Positions 1-10,971 of a DNA stretch of 64,000 nucleotides are shown in pieces. The stretch's first letter is position 1. Every line of letters starts with the position of its first letter. The position numbers and the translations under genes were made by a program. This stretch comes from CAWBVG01 sp963792175 (GTDB lineage: Bacteria > Acidobacteriota > Vicinamibacteria > Vicinamibacterales > CAVVIG01), in NCBI GenBank assembly GCA_963792175.1, contig CAWBVG010000050.1:33600-97599 (forward strand), in the 5' to 3' direction. The notes beneath the pieces are model-generated. The model saw only the letters and a program-made list of their open reading frames with translations, had not been told where the DNA came from and did not search any database.

Positions 1-1
1 G

Positions 2-91
2 GTCAGCGATGTGAAGATTGAAGCGCCGGGATTCGTGACCGCCGCGGTCGGCATCGAGCCCCCGAAGCTTGACGGCAAGACTCTCTCGTTG

Positions 92-112
<21 letters not shown>
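2..112 (+). CDS. C-terminal end of an unidentified protein (partial)
   Basis: An open frame enters from the left edge and stops at TAA 110-112, giving the last 36 residues of a protein that starts outside the window. It ends in a hydrophilic, beta-prone stretch (KLDGKTLSLSLTPVK). No motif identifies a family. It converges on the hybrid kinase on the minus strand and the two reading frames overlap by 21 bases at their 3' ends. Confidence 0.5.
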
Positions 113-2430
<2,318 letters not shown>

Positions 2431-2570
2431 GCGCGGGCCCAGGAGCACCCAAGCCGGCATGCTAGCACGAGGGCGGCGACTCGATTCCTCCGCGGACGCT
2501 GGCGACATGAGCAGCTGACGGGAGGAGACGAGCGTAGCCTTTTTGGACAGGTGTCAGATTGTCGCTGGCA

Positions 2571-3428
2571 TCAACGAGTCTCGATGAACAGCTGACGCTC
2601 CGGGCCGTTGAACGTGACCCGCGCGAAGAGATGGAGCGGGAGTAATCCGTCCAGAGGCGTCGCGTCACAATCGCGCCCCACGATCACCGCCGCGACGTCC
2701 ATCAGCACGGTTGACCCAAGCCGAAACGCACGCACGACCGCGCGTCGCGCTTCCCGTGTGCCGGTCAGGCCGGTCAGCTCAACCGATTCATTCGCGAAGC
2801 TCGTGCCCGGAGGAATCGATCCGCCGTGTTGAAACAGCACCAGCGTCTCGGCGCCGGAGTCAGGAACGAAGCGAAGCATGCGCTGGTCTTGCGGGACGCG
2901 CGCCACAAACCGATCGTCTTGCGACTCGAGCTCCAAGACCGTCGCGTGCGCCGGAACGATGGCGGCCGCGTCGTGCCAGACGATCCGCCGCTCGCCATAG
3001 TCGATGGTGTAGCGGAGCGCGCCGAGCACATCCTGTCCGATGACCCCCTGCACTGTTCGGCCGCTTGTCGCGAGGTCGGGCAGAGCGAAGGCGTCCGGCG
3101 ACGCGACCGTCATCAGGAGGTCGTCCGCGAACACCCCACCCACGGCGAGGTGTTCGATTCTGACCACCAACGCGTCCCGCCGTCCGGAAGCGGACATCAG
3201 CGTGGTCTTCGCGACGGCTTTCGCACCCAGCGTCGAGGCCAGCTGCTCCGAGATGACGGATCCGTTCGATCCGGTGTCCAGCATGAACGACACCGGTCCG
3301 ACGCCGTTGACGATCGCAGGAACGATGATGGCTCCCTGGCCCGTCAAATGAAATGGCAGCGGCACCGGTGGCGAGGCTGCGGCAAAGCTATGAATAAGGA
3401 GAAGGGCCAGGCCGTCGATGACTCCCAT
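2571..3428 (-). CDS. Secreted retropepsin-like aspartic protease
   Basis: 285 residues with a short N-terminal signal peptide (GLALLLIHSFAAASP). The first half has the aspartic protease signature FMLDTGSNGSVIS and the second half a matching FVPDSGAETLVLF, so this is a single-chain two-lobe pepsin/retropepsin-like fold of the type often annotated aspartyl protease family protein in Acidobacteriota. An open frame runs upstream to 3878, but that part is antisense to the next gene; the signal peptide fixes the start at ATG 3428. It is divergent from the ToxR-like regulator with 54 bases between the starts. Substrate unknown; a periplasmic or surface role is inferred from the signal peptide. Confidence 0.75.
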   Translation of the reverse strand: MGVIDGLALLLIHSFAAASPPVPLPFHLTGQGAIIVPAIVNGVGPVSFMLDTGSNGSVISEQLASTLGAKAVAKTTLMSASGRRDALVVRIEHLAVGGVFADDLLMTVASPDAFALPDLATSGRTVQGVIGQDVLGALRYTIDYGERRIVWHDAAAIVPAHATVLELESQDDRFVARVPQDQRMLRFVPDSGAETLVLFQHGGSIPPGTSFANESVELTGLTGTREARRAVVRAFRLGSTVLMDVAAVIVGRDCDATPLDGLLPLHLFARVTFNGPERQLFIETR

Positions 3429-3482
3429 GCCGCGCACTGTGCGCCGTGCGGGCCTCCGGCGTCGTGATGGCCTCGTGATGGA

Positions 3483-5620
3483 ATGATGGGAAGCGATGAT
3501 GTTTTCGAGTTCGAGGGATTCCGGCTCGACTTGCGCCGGATGGGTGTCTGGAAACACGACCAGCGGATTCTGCTCGAGCCGAAAGCCGTGGACGTTCTGC
3601 GCCACCTGGTCGCAAACCGCGATCGGCTCGTCACCAAGGACGAGCTCCTCGACTGCGTCTGGAAAGACACGTTCGTCACGCCCAACGCGCTGACGCGCGC
3701 CGTCGCACAGCTCCGGAAGAGTCTGGGCGACGACGTCGAGCATCCGAGGCTGATTGAGACGATCACCAAGCGGGGATACCGGTTCGTCGCCCCCGTCACG
3801 ATCCCGGCCCCGATCCCGGCCCCGATCCCGGCCCGATCCCGGCACCAGTCCCGGCACCGATCTCGGCCGTCGCCTCAAACGCCCCCGTGACCGTCGCCTC
3901 GATCGGCGGCCTTCTCGCAGTCGTGTTGCTCGTCGGTTGGCTCGTCGCGGCCCCGCGAACGAGCCGTCCGTCCGCGCCGCTCAACATCGTCGCGCTCACG
4001 TCGTTCGGCGACGTGATCGACGCGATTATTTCGCCTGACGCGAGGTACGTCGCGTTCGTGCGGTCGTCTCAAGGCCGCCAGTCGCTGTGGATCCGGCAAC
4101 TGCGCGGCACGAATGCGATTCAGGTGGTGGGGCCGGAAGCCGTCAGCTTCTTCGGCATGTCGTTCGCGCCCGACTCCTCGTCGATCTACTACGTCGTGCG
4201 CGGGCCCGAACCGCTGGCGCGTCCGGCCGGCATGCTCTTTCAGATTCCGGCGCTCGGCGGGGCGCCGCGGCGACTTGGTACTCCGCTCGATCACTATCCC
4301 GTCGTCTCGCCCGACGGAACGGCCATCGCGTCGCTGCGGGCCGACTATCCGGCACCGGGCCAGAGCGCGCTCGTGACCGTCGCTGCTGACGGCTCCGGCA
4401 TGCGAACGGTGATGGCCGTGAGTCCGCCCGAGATGCTGGCGCCCGGCTTCTTCGTGGCACCAGCCTGGTCGCCGGCCGGCGATCGACTCGCGGCAGCGGT
4501 CCGCAACACCGATACGGGTACCGCGCATCTGTTGACCGTCGACGTGGCGACCGGTGCCGTCCATCGGCTGTCAACGGCGTTCGCGAGCGCGTCGTTCGCG
4601 TCCTGGATGCCCGACGGATCGGGCCTCGTGTTCACAGGCGCCACGAAACGGAAGACGACGGCTGAATTCGGTTCCGACTTGTGGTTCCAGCCACTGCCCG
4701 ACGGACCGCCGCGGCCGATCACGACGGGAGTCATCGAATACCGTAATGCGACGATCTCCGCCGACGGGACATCGCTGGTCAGCGTGGGCAGCTTGCAGAA
4801 CGCGGGGCTCTGGCGCCTGCCGCTTGCCGGCGATCGGCTCGAGCGAATTCCCTCGCAGAAGGAGGACGGCATCGCCGGACTGGCGTGGCTCGACGCCAAG
4901 ACCATGGTGTTCACGTCGTTCGACGGCGGCACGGCGCAGATCTGGACGATGGGCACGGACGGTTCGGGCCGGCGTCAGCTGACGACCGACGGATGGAATG
5001 GCTCGCCGCGTCCGACCGCGGACGGTGGAACGATCTTCTTCGTCACGAATCGCAGTGGACGCGCCGGCATCTGGCGCATGGATGCATCGGGCGCCGGCCA
5101 GCGTTTCGTCGCCGAGGCGCCGGAGTCATGGGATCTCGCGCTGTCGTCCGACGACCGAACGCTGCTCTTCACCGGGCCGAGCGTCGACCGCGTCGACTCC
5201 ACGTGGACGGTGCCCACCGCCGGCGGACAGCCGTCGCTGCTCGTGAAGGGCTTGACGCACGCCGTGGAGTCGCCGGATGGGCGCGCGGTGGCCGGCTTCT
5301 GGCAGGCGCGGCCCGACGCGCCGCTCGCGCTCGCCGTGTTCCCCCGTGCCGGCGGGAATCCCAGCGCCGTATTTTCGGGCAGCGTGCCGACGGTCAACGG
5401 CGGCGTGTGGTGGAGCCGCGACGGCCGTTCGTTGTACTACACGAATGCGGATCGGATGAACGTCTGGCGGCAGCCGCTCAGCGGAGCGGCGGCGACGGTC
5501 GTGACCGGGCTGGCGGACGGCATGATCGGCCGCGGGGATCTGTCCGTCGATGGCCGGAGCCTGCTCGCGGTCCGGGCGAACCCGCTGCGCGACGCGTTCC
5601 TGATCACGGGCTTCCGTTAA
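3483..5620 (+). CDS. ToxR/CadC-like one-component regulator: winged helix, TM, TolB-like propeller (one-base frameshift)
   Basis: The first 105 residues are an OmpR/CadC-type winged helix (VLRHLVANRDRLVTKDELL, NALTRAVAQLRKSLGDD, ITKRGYRFVAPV). A proline-rich linker of IPAP repeats follows, then one transmembrane helix (GGLLAVVLLVGWLVA) and about 550 residues of PD40/WD40-like repeats (ISPDARYVAFV, APDSSSIYYV, MGTDGSGRRQLT). The two halves are in different frames only because one C is missing at 3832-3834 (CCC where the other copies have CCCC). Restoring it reads through linker and helix without a break to TAA 5618-5620. Family members bind DNA in the cytoplasm and sense in the periplasm. Its stop overlaps the stop of the convergent tannase gene by 3-4 bases. 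About 713 residues after repair. Confidence 0.85.
3800..3864 (+). repeat. 12-bp tandem repeat encoding the IPAP linker
   Basis: About four copies of a C-rich 12-bp unit (CGATCCCGGCCC register), the last ones diverging to VPAP and ISA codons. Each unit encodes Ile-Pro-Ala-Pro. One copy is 11 bp long because its C run is one base short, and this breaks the reading frame of the host gene between its DNA-binding and membrane parts. Confidence 0.8.
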
Positions 5621-7149
5621 TCTGGCGCCTCGCAGCGGAAGTTCCGCGCATCATCGGTGCTGCCGCTGCCGCTGTATTTCGCGACCGCCGGATACGCACA
5701 GAGGGGCCGTGTTCGATCGGCGACTCCTCCCGCCATGTGGGAGGCCAGGATGGACGGCGGTTTGACGCCGGTCTCGACCCACCGATCGATCGCTGCCACC
5801 TTGTCGAACACGTCAGTGCCAGGTCCGCCCTGGCAGTGACCCATCCCCGGCACCATGAACAGCGCCAGCGAGCTCGAGGCGGCAGGCCCCACCGCTTCGT
5901 TGATGCGCTTGAACATGATCAGACTGGCGTCAGGTGTGACGAGGGGATCCGCCCACCCGTGATACATCAGCAGCTTGCCGCCGCGGCTGAAGAATCGCGT
6001 GAGATTCGGATCGCCGCCGTAGAGCAATCCGTTGTCAGCGCGGACCGCGCGTTCGACGTCATCGGGAACCCGGATCGCGTGATAGTCCCAATTCGCGGTG
6101 AAGACAATCTTCTTCATGCCTTCCAGCGATTCTCCAGAGGGCACCGGACCTCCGACGCCGCCCCACCCAAGTTCCGACCCCGGATAGTAGCGACCCGGAT
6201 GCAGGACGGCGCCGCTTCGTCGATCGACGATCGGTGACGCCATCATTTTGGCGGACTCGACCTGGGGTTTCGTCAGGCAATCGGCACGATCGTCGCCCGA
6301 GCACGTCAACGCGGCCAGGTCGTAGGAGCATCGTGCCGGGTTTTCGATGACACCGTCCTTCACGCCGTCCAGGCTGTCGCATGCGCTGAGCACGGCGGCG
6401 TGAATCATCGGGTACTTGCTCGGTGGAATGACCGCGGCGGGTTCGCGGTTCATGAAGACGTTCAGGGCGACCCGGGCGGCGTAGAGCCGCATCTGGTCCC
6501 AGGACGCGTCACCGGCCACGATCCCGTCGAAATCCTCCGGGTAGCGCTGCGCTTCGATCAGCGCCTGCCTGCCTCCCGTCGAGCACGAGCTGAAGTAGGA
6601 CCTCACGGGGCGCGCATCGTAGTGCGCGGCGATGAGGCTCTTGGCCGAGACCGTCATGTCGTGGATCGCGCGGTAGGCGAAGTCGACGAGCTTCTCGGGA
6701 TGTCCGGGCACGAAATCGCCGTTGCCGCCGACGTGGCCGGTGTCCGTAGCCGCGGCGGCATAGCCCGCCGTGACCGCCGCCGCGAGTGCCGGATACGGAA
6801 TCGTCCCACCCAATCCGCCGTTGCCGACACCCTGGAACTTGCGGTTCCAGCCCGATCGCGGCAGCCACACCTCGACGCGGATGTCGGAGTCAGGCGTTGG
6901 CGTCAGCCGCGCCGTGACGCGGCAAAACGCCGGGAGCGTCCTGAACGTGCCGGCCGCCGACGCATTGGGTGCAGTCGGCGGCGTGAATCCGCCGGCTTGA
7001 ACCGACTCGGCGGAGACGATTGTCCCGCCGGCCAGCGGCACCCGAGCGAGGGCCTCGCACGCGATGGGTTCAGCCGCGGCGACTCGAGTCGTGTCGGATC
7101 CACCCAGCGCGAGAACGGCCACAACTCCAGCGAATGGTCCGATCCTCAT
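5617..7149 (-). CDS. Tannase/feruloyl esterase family hydrolase, secreted
   Basis: 510 residues. ATG 7149 is preceded by GGGAGACAAGAATC, a good ribosome site, and opens a signal peptide (IGPFAGVVAVLALGG). Family marks: nucleophile motif SSCSTGGRQAL near residue 190, with the adjacent Cys that pairs with a second Cys beside the catalytic His (MGHCQGG near residue 440), and the Asp motif GWADPLVTP. Tannase-family enzymes cleave ester bonds of gallate or hydroxycinnamate in plant polymers; the exact substrate cannot be read. The reading frame is intact. It converges on the regulator above (shared stop region TTAA) and lies 16 bases downstream of the MOSC gene, possibly in one transcript with it. 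Confidence 0.85.
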   Translation of the reverse strand: MRIGPFAGVVAVLALGGSDTTRVAAAEPIACEALARVPLAGGTIVSAESVQAGGFTPPTAPNASAAGTFRTLPAFCRVTARLTPTPDSDIRVEVWLPRSGWNRKFQGVGNGGLGGTIPYPALAAAVTAGYAAAATDTGHVGGNGDFVPGHPEKLVDFAYRAIHDMTVSAKSLIAAHYDARPVRSYFSSCSTGGRQALIEAQRYPEDFDGIVAGDASWDQMRLYAARVALNVFMNREPAAVIPPSKYPMIHAAVLSACDSLDGVKDGVIENPARCSYDLAALTCSGDDRADCLTKPQVESAKMMASPIVDRRSGAVLHPGRYYPGSELGWGGVGGPVPSGESLEGMKKIVFTANWDYHAIRVPDDVERAVRADNGLLYGGDPNLTRFFSRGGKLLMYHGWADPLVTPDASLIMFKRINEAVGPAASSSLALFMVPGMGHCQGGPGTDVFDKVAAIDRWVETGVKPPSILASHMAGGVADRTRPLCAYPAVAKYSGSGSTDDARNFRCEAPD

Positions 7150-7165
7150 GATTCTTGTCTCCCGC

Positions 7166-7798
7166 CTAGAGTAGACCAATCGAATCGCCGACGGCCACTC
7201 GCCCCGGTGTGATCACGGAGGCGTTCAGGCAGATCGTTCCGTCAAAACGCCGCACGATGTCACGAAGCACGTCCGTGTCCTGCGCCAACGACATCGGATC
7301 GAATGTCGTCATCACGCAACGCGCGCGCAAGCTGTCGAGGGCGATGACGGCGACTCCCACCTGCAGACGCCGACCTTCCCATTCGCGCTCCTCGAGGCCG
7401 TCGACTCCGCCGACAACCAGATTGGGCCGAAGTCGCCTTGCATCGCGCCCGAACGCCTCGAGTGCGCCGTCGGTGGCGACGAGCAGCGGGAGGACATCGA
7501 ACCGGCTGGCGTCAACGCGTCGGAGGTGCGCTCCGGGGCCCGCCGCGGCGACGACGAGCGCCTCGGCCTCGGGCGTGGTCCAGAGGTGTCCGTCGACCAT
7601 GGGCTCGCCGTCCGCGCCCAAGGTTCCCTGATGACCGAGAAGAGCCGGGTGGGTTCGGGCGGTGATCAGGCGCCCGCGCCGATCGAAAACCTGGACCGTG
7701 CGATCGCCATGAATTCCGTCAGATGAGAGCTCGGCGGCCGACAGCTGCTCGCCGCGCATCGACTTGATCGGATACCGCCAAATCGCCGCGAGCTTCAT
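7166..7798 (-). CDS. MOSC domain protein (YcbX/mARC type)
   Basis: 210 residues from ATG 7798 (KLAAIWRYPIKSMRGEQL), the usual first strand of the MOSC N-terminal barrel. An upstream ATG at 7831 adds only RPRRYNGRP. The C-terminal MOSC domain contains the invariant Cys in RARCVMTTFDP and the closing CLNASVITPGRVAVGDSI. The family binds molybdenum cofactor and reduces N-hydroxylated or related compounds, often with a ferredoxin or cytochrome partner; no such partner gene lies next to it. The frame is intact. The neighbour downstream is the tannase gene; upstream, 80 bases separate it from the sigma gene. Confidence 0.85.
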   Translation of the reverse strand: MKLAAIWRYPIKSMRGEQLSAAELSSDGIHGDRTVQVFDRRGRLITARTHPALLGHQGTLGADGEPMVDGHLWTTPEAEALVVAAAGPGAHLRRVDASRFDVLPLLVATDGALEAFGRDARRLRPNLVVGGVDGLEEREWEGRRLQVGVAVIALDSLRARCVMTTFDPMSLAQDTDVLRDIVRRFDGTICLNASVITPGRVAVGDSIGLL

Positions 7799-7878
7799 CG
7801 GACGGCCATTGTACCGTCGCGGCCGGATCATCGGGCGTGCTCGCGCTGGTCGAGTTTAGTGTTCGACCGTGTTCACCG

Positions 7879-8769
7879 TCAGTGCACGGTCGTGAGCTGA
7901 CGGTCGATATGCGCGAGCTTGTCCGGGTTGCGGACGACGCGAATGCCCGAAATCACGTCGTCGTCGATTGAGAGCACGAAGATCGACTCGAGCCGTTGTC
8001 CGACACGAACCACGAGTGCGAGCTCGGCGTTGACGTCTTCGATCCTCAAGGACACGTCGGCCACCCCCGCAACTTGCGCGGTGCGATGCAGGCCGATCAG
8101 GAAATTGAGCACCCGGTCGCGACCGAGCAGAGGGCGACGCGCCGCGGACGCCTTGCCGCCCCCATCGCTCCAGACGCCGACGTCTTTGGCGAGCAGCGCG
8201 GCCAGCTCGGTGCCGTTGCCGGACGAGAACGCGTGGGCGAAGCGCTCTGCGGCGGCGCGCCTCGATTGCGCGGTGCCGGTCAGGCGCGGACGCCCTTCTG
8301 CAAGCCGTGCCTTCGCCCGATGCAGCAACTGCCGTGAATGTTCGGCCGTCAGCCCGAGCATCTCCGCGATCTCTGAATGCTCGTACTCGAAGACGTCCTT
8401 GAGCACGAAGACAGCACGCTCCTCGGGCGACAGCTTTTCGAGAAGGACGAGGAACGCGAGAGTCACCGACTCGGCGCGCTGCAGCATGGTGTCGGGGCCC
8501 TCGATTTCGGAAGTGAGCACCGGCTCGGGCAACCACGGTCCGATGTATTCCTCGCGTGTGGCTCGAGCGGATTTCAGGCGATCCAGACAGAGACGGGTGA
8601 CGATCGTCGTGGCGAATGCCTTCGGGGACCGGATGGCCGACCGCTCGGCGCTGCGGTAACGAAGCCAGGCATCCTGCAACACGTCCTCCGCGTCGGACGC
8701 GCTTCCGAGCATCCGGTAGGCGATGGAAAAGAGCAACGGGCGATCGGTGTTGAAGACGTCCTTGTCCAT
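7879..8769 (-). CDS. ECF41-group sigma factor with fused SnoaL-like regulatory domain
   Basis: 296 residues. Sigma-2 at 5-75 (RMLGSASDAEDVLQDAWLR), sigma-4 at 105-160 (EMLGLTAEHSRQLLHRAKARL), SnoaL-like C-terminal domain at 170-296. It shows all three marks described for ECF group 41: WLPEP in the linker (79-83), DGGGK (202-206) and NPDKL (281-285). In that group the C-terminal domain controls activity in place of a separate anti-sigma factor, and the sigma gene sits next to carboxymuconolactone decarboxylase, oxidoreductase or epimerase genes. Here an epimerase gene ends 3 bases upstream. The operon promoter at 10095-10121 fits the ECF41 target motif, so autoregulation is likely. Confidence 0.93.
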   Translation of the reverse strand: MDKDVFNTDRPLLFSIAYRMLGSASDAEDVLQDAWLRYRSAERSAIRSPKAFATTIVTRLCLDRLKSARATREEYIGPWLPEPVLTSEIEGPDTMLQRAESVTLAFLVLLEKLSPEERAVFVLKDVFEYEHSEIAEMLGLTAEHSRQLLHRAKARLAEGRPRLTGTAQSRRAAAERFAHAFSSGNGTELAALLAKDVGVWSDGGGKASAARRPLLGRDRVLNFLIGLHRTAQVAGVADVSLRIEDVNAELALVVRVGQRLESIFVLSIDDDVISGIRVVRNPDKLAHIDRQLTTVH

Positions 8770-8772
8770 CGT

Positions 8773-9681
8773 TCACGCCGCCTGTCGAAACATGTCCGCG
8801 AGGCCGTCCCGCATCGTCGGGTACTTGGGCCGCCAGCCGAGATCCGACTTCGCCGCGGTGTTCGACAGCGGCATCCGAATCGACGTCATCCGCGCCATGT
8901 AAGGCGCGATCAGACGCGGCAGCCAGCCTGGCACTCTGAGGGGCGCAGGCGATCCTGTGTATTCCGCGATCGTTTGGACGATCTCGGTCATGCTCGCCGC
9001 GCGATCGTCCACGATGTCGTAGACGCCGCCAGCGGGCGCCCGGTCAAGCGCCAGCAGCGTCGCGCTGACGGCGTCCGCCACGTGGATCAGCGGCAGTTGG
9101 CCGGCGTCGCCGCGGACGATTGGCAGCCTCCGCTTTCGCACCATCTCGATCATGGTAACGGTGGACGGCGTCTCGAGGCCGTAGAACAAGCCGTACCGAA
9201 GGATGACACCTTCGATCGAGCCGCGCCGGGTCGCCTCCAGCACCTGGCGCTCCATCGATTGAACGGCAGCCGCCGCGTCGTCGACGGGTGCGGGCGCGAC
9301 CGGTCCCCGAGCCGACAGCATGGCAAACGAGCCGACGACGAATCGCGGGGTGCCGACGTGGGTGGCGGCTTCGAGGAGATGGCGCGTGCCGTCGATCCGC
9401 AGCCGGTTGGTCGCCTCGAGATCGCTCGGGCGACGCGGCCCGCCCTTCGGCAGCGCGGTCAATTGATGAACGATGTGTGTCGGACGAGCGGCCTCGACGG
9501 CCGCGATCAGGGCCTCGCGATTCAGCGCGTCCGCAATCGCCACCGACGCGCCTGACGCGAGCAGTTCGTCGCGCTTGCTCGAGGACCGGGTCAAAGCGGT
9601 GACCTCATGTCCGGCTGCGACGAGAGCTCGTACGAGGGGAGTGCCGATAGTGCCTGATCCACCCGCAACAAAGACTTTCAT
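8773..9681 (-). CDS. NAD(P)-dependent epimerase/dehydratase (SDR) of the ECF41 operon
   Basis: 302 residues with the N-terminal Rossmann motif GGSGTIGTPL (residues 7-16). It is an extended/atypical SDR: the usual YxxxK is not evident, and the place of the catalytic Ser/Tyr is around VVGSFAMLSARGP. The C-terminal part (GWLPRLIAPYMARM, LGWRPKYPTMRDGLADM) is typical of NAD-dependent epimerases. ATG 9681 overlaps the TGA of the upstream membrane-protein gene (ATGA), and its own stop lies 3 bases before the sigma factor, so the three genes should be translated from one message. Substrate unknown; it is the likely effector of the ECF41 regulon. Confidence 0.88.
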   Translation of the reverse strand: MKVFVAGGSGTIGTPLVRALVAAGHEVTALTRSSSKRDELLASGASVAIADALNREALIAAVEAARPTHIVHQLTALPKGGPRRPSDLEATNRLRIDGTRHLLEAATHVGTPRFVVGSFAMLSARGPVAPAPVDDAAAAVQSMERQVLEATRRGSIEGVILRYGLFYGLETPSTVTMIEMVRKRRLPIVRGDAGQLPLIHVADAVSATLLALDRAPAGGVYDIVDDRAASMTEIVQTIAEYTGSPAPLRVPGWLPRLIAPYMARMTSIRMPLSNTAAKSDLGWRPKYPTMRDGLADMFRQAA

Positions 9682-10085
9682 GACACCTGTGTCCTTTCCC
9701 GGGCTAAACGGATCGCCAGTACCGATCCGACCGCCTCAGTCAGCGCGAGCAGCACCGCTGTCGTCGCGAAAAGCGTCCGCCACTGTTGCGCGACGTGGGA
9801 GACATGATCGGGACTGGCAAGCAGAAAGTGATTCACTACGCCGAAGACCAGCGACGCGGCCATCGTGATCGCGATGACCCAATTCCCGATTCGCCACCCC
9901 AGCCGGCTCAGCGCCAACCCCACGATCGGTCCTGCCAGGATGACGATGTACACGAAGAGGTTCGCGGCAGGGGAGAGCGGCACGTCCGCGCCGGCGTGGG
10001 CCGCGCCGTGGACGAATGAGATGGCCAGATGCGACAGGACCGCCGCCGTCAGCCAGCGGCTCCCGGGACTGAAGGTTCCGCCCAT
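9678..10085 (-). CDS. Small four-helix membrane protein, first gene of the ECF41 operon
   Basis: 135 residues, four predicted transmembrane helices (WLTAAVLSHLAISFVHG, LFVYIVILAGPIVGLAL, WVIAITMAASLVFGVVNHFL, LFATTAVLLALTEAVGSVLA) with a conserved-looking SFVHGAAHAG and VNHFL. The open frame extends to 10208, but ATG 10085 is preferred: an ECF41-type promoter ends just upstream (10095), which places the transcript start at about 10086-10088, so the mRNA would be leaderless. I do not recognise the family. Its stop overlaps the epimerase start (ATGA). Confidence 0.7.
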   Translation of the reverse strand: MGGTFSPGSRWLTAAVLSHLAISFVHGAAHAGADVPLSPAANLFVYIVILAGPIVGLALSRLGWRIGNWVIAITMAASLVFGVVNHFLLASPDHVSHVAQQWRTLFATTAVLLALTEAVGSVLAIRLARERTQVS

Positions 10086-10094
10086 GCTTAATGA

Positions 10095-10121
10095 GACGAG
10101 CGGGGAGGCCCAAACGTGACA
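10095..10121 (-). promoter_or_regulatory. ECF41-type promoter of the membrane protein-epimerase-sigma operon
   Basis: On the minus strand the sequence reads TGTCACG (10121-10115), then 16 bases, then CGTC (10098-10095), 9 bases before ATG 10085. As I recall it, the ECF41 target motif is TGTCACA-N16-CGTC; this matches except the last base of the -35 element, with exact spacing. The operon it precedes ends with an ECF41 sigma factor gene, which makes autoregulation the simplest reading. Confidence 0.75.
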
Positions 10122-10149
10122 ACGCGTTGACGCAACAATCGACCGGCGC

Positions 10150-10180
10150 TTGACATATTCCCATATGGGAATGTATAGAT
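10150..10180 (+). promoter_or_regulatory. Sigma70-like promoter with ArsR operator in its spacer
   Basis: TTGACA at 10150-10155, 18 bases, then TATAGA at 10174-10179. The spacer is filled by a perfect 16-bp palindrome ATTCCCATATGGGAAT (10157-10172). The expected transcript start is at or next to GTG 10187, so the ArsR mRNA would be leaderless. A palindrome placed between -35 and -10 is a classic repressor site; the first gene downstream encodes an ArsR-type repressor, so autorepression is inferred. Confidence 0.8.
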
Positions 10181-10186
10181 CAGGGC

Positions 10187-10510
10187 GTGCCCCGAGCGTT
10201 GACCACATCGGATCCGTTCAACGCCATTGCCGAACCCCGGCGCCGACACATCCTCGTGTTCATCGCCGCCAGTGAACGGTCGGTCGGCGAAATCGCCGAG
10301 GCACTCGAGCTGGCGCAGCCGTCGGTCTCCAAGCACCTGAACGTGCTCCGGAATGTCGACCTCGTCACCGTGAGACGCGACGGCCGGCGGATCCTGTATC
10401 GAGCGAACGCACAGACGCTCAAAACGATTCACGACTGGTCCGGCATGTTTGCCCAGCATTGGCGCGGGCAACTTCGGCGCATCAAAGCGCATGCGGAGGA
10501 GAAACGATGA
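10187..10510 (+). CDS. ArsR-family repressor (SRPBCC-linked type)
   Basis: 107 residues, winged helix with FNAIAEPRRRHILVFI, recognition helix LAQPSVSKHLNVLRN and wing VRRDGRRILYRA. There is no metal-binding CxC in the alpha-3 helix, so it belongs to the metal-independent ArsR type that commonly precedes SRPBCC genes. GTG 10187 is chosen because the promoter at 10150-10180 starts transcription at that base; there is no ribosome site. It overlaps the SRPBCC gene by 4 bases (ATGA). Confidence 0.9.
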   Translation: MPRALTTSDPFNAIAEPRRRHILVFIAASERSVGEIAEALELAQPSVSKHLNVLRNVDLVTVRRDGRRILYRANAQTLKTIHDWSGMFAQHWRGQLRRIKAHAEEKR

Positions 10511-10962
10511 CCACCACAGCACCTGTCGCAGAGCTTCAGACGTTCACCATCACCGAAGACATCACCGTGCGCGCATCGCTCGAGCAGACATTTCAATCGC
10601 TCGTGGCGCAGATGGGGCGGCTCAACGAAACACCGGACGGTACGCCGCTGCCGATGATCCTGGAAACGCATCCCGGTGGCCGCTGGTATCGCGACCTGGG
10701 CGGCGACAACGGGCACCTCTGGGGCTTCGTTCAGAGCATCAAGCGGCCCGTGCTCCTGGAAATCTGGGGCCCGTTGTTCATGTCGACGGCCGCCACGTCG
10801 AACCTGCTGTACCGGTTGAGCGAAACACCGGAAGGCACGCTGATCAAGTTCACGCACACGCTGGTAGGGCCGTTCCCCGAAGAGCATCGATCCCGGCTCG
10901 GATCGGGATGGGCGGCGCTGCATGAGCGTGTCCGCAAGGCCGCCGAAGACGCGGCGCGATAG
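10507..10962 (+). CDS. SRPBCC (AHSA1-like) domain protein
   Basis: 151 residues. ATG 10507 overlaps the ArsR stop and has AGGAG eight to twelve bases upstream. The sequence has the SRPBCC/AHSA1 pattern: ITVRASLEQTFQSL, LETHPGGRWYRDLGG, GHLWGFVQSI, RPVLLEIWGP, and the C-terminal helix GWAALHERVRKAAEDA. These small proteins bind hydrophobic ligands; with an adjacent ArsR gene they form a very common two-gene module whose ligand is mostly unknown. The DinB gene follows nine bases downstream. Confidence 0.87.
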   Translation: MTTTAPVAELQTFTITEDITVRASLEQTFQSLVAQMGRLNETPDGTPLPMILETHPGGRWYRDLGGDNGHLWGFVQSIKRPVLLEIWGPLFMSTAATSNLLYRLSETPEGTLIKFTHTLVGPFPEEHRSRLGSGWAALHERVRKAAEDAAR

Positions 10963-10971
10963 GAGGACTCA

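Noticed and set aside
3800..3864. CRISPR-like array
   Set aside because: Units are 12 bp and directly adjacent with no spacers. They encode an IPAP linker.
3429..3878. N-terminal 150-residue extension of the aspartic protease
   Set aside because: It is antisense to the winged-helix gene and lies upstream of a good signal peptide.
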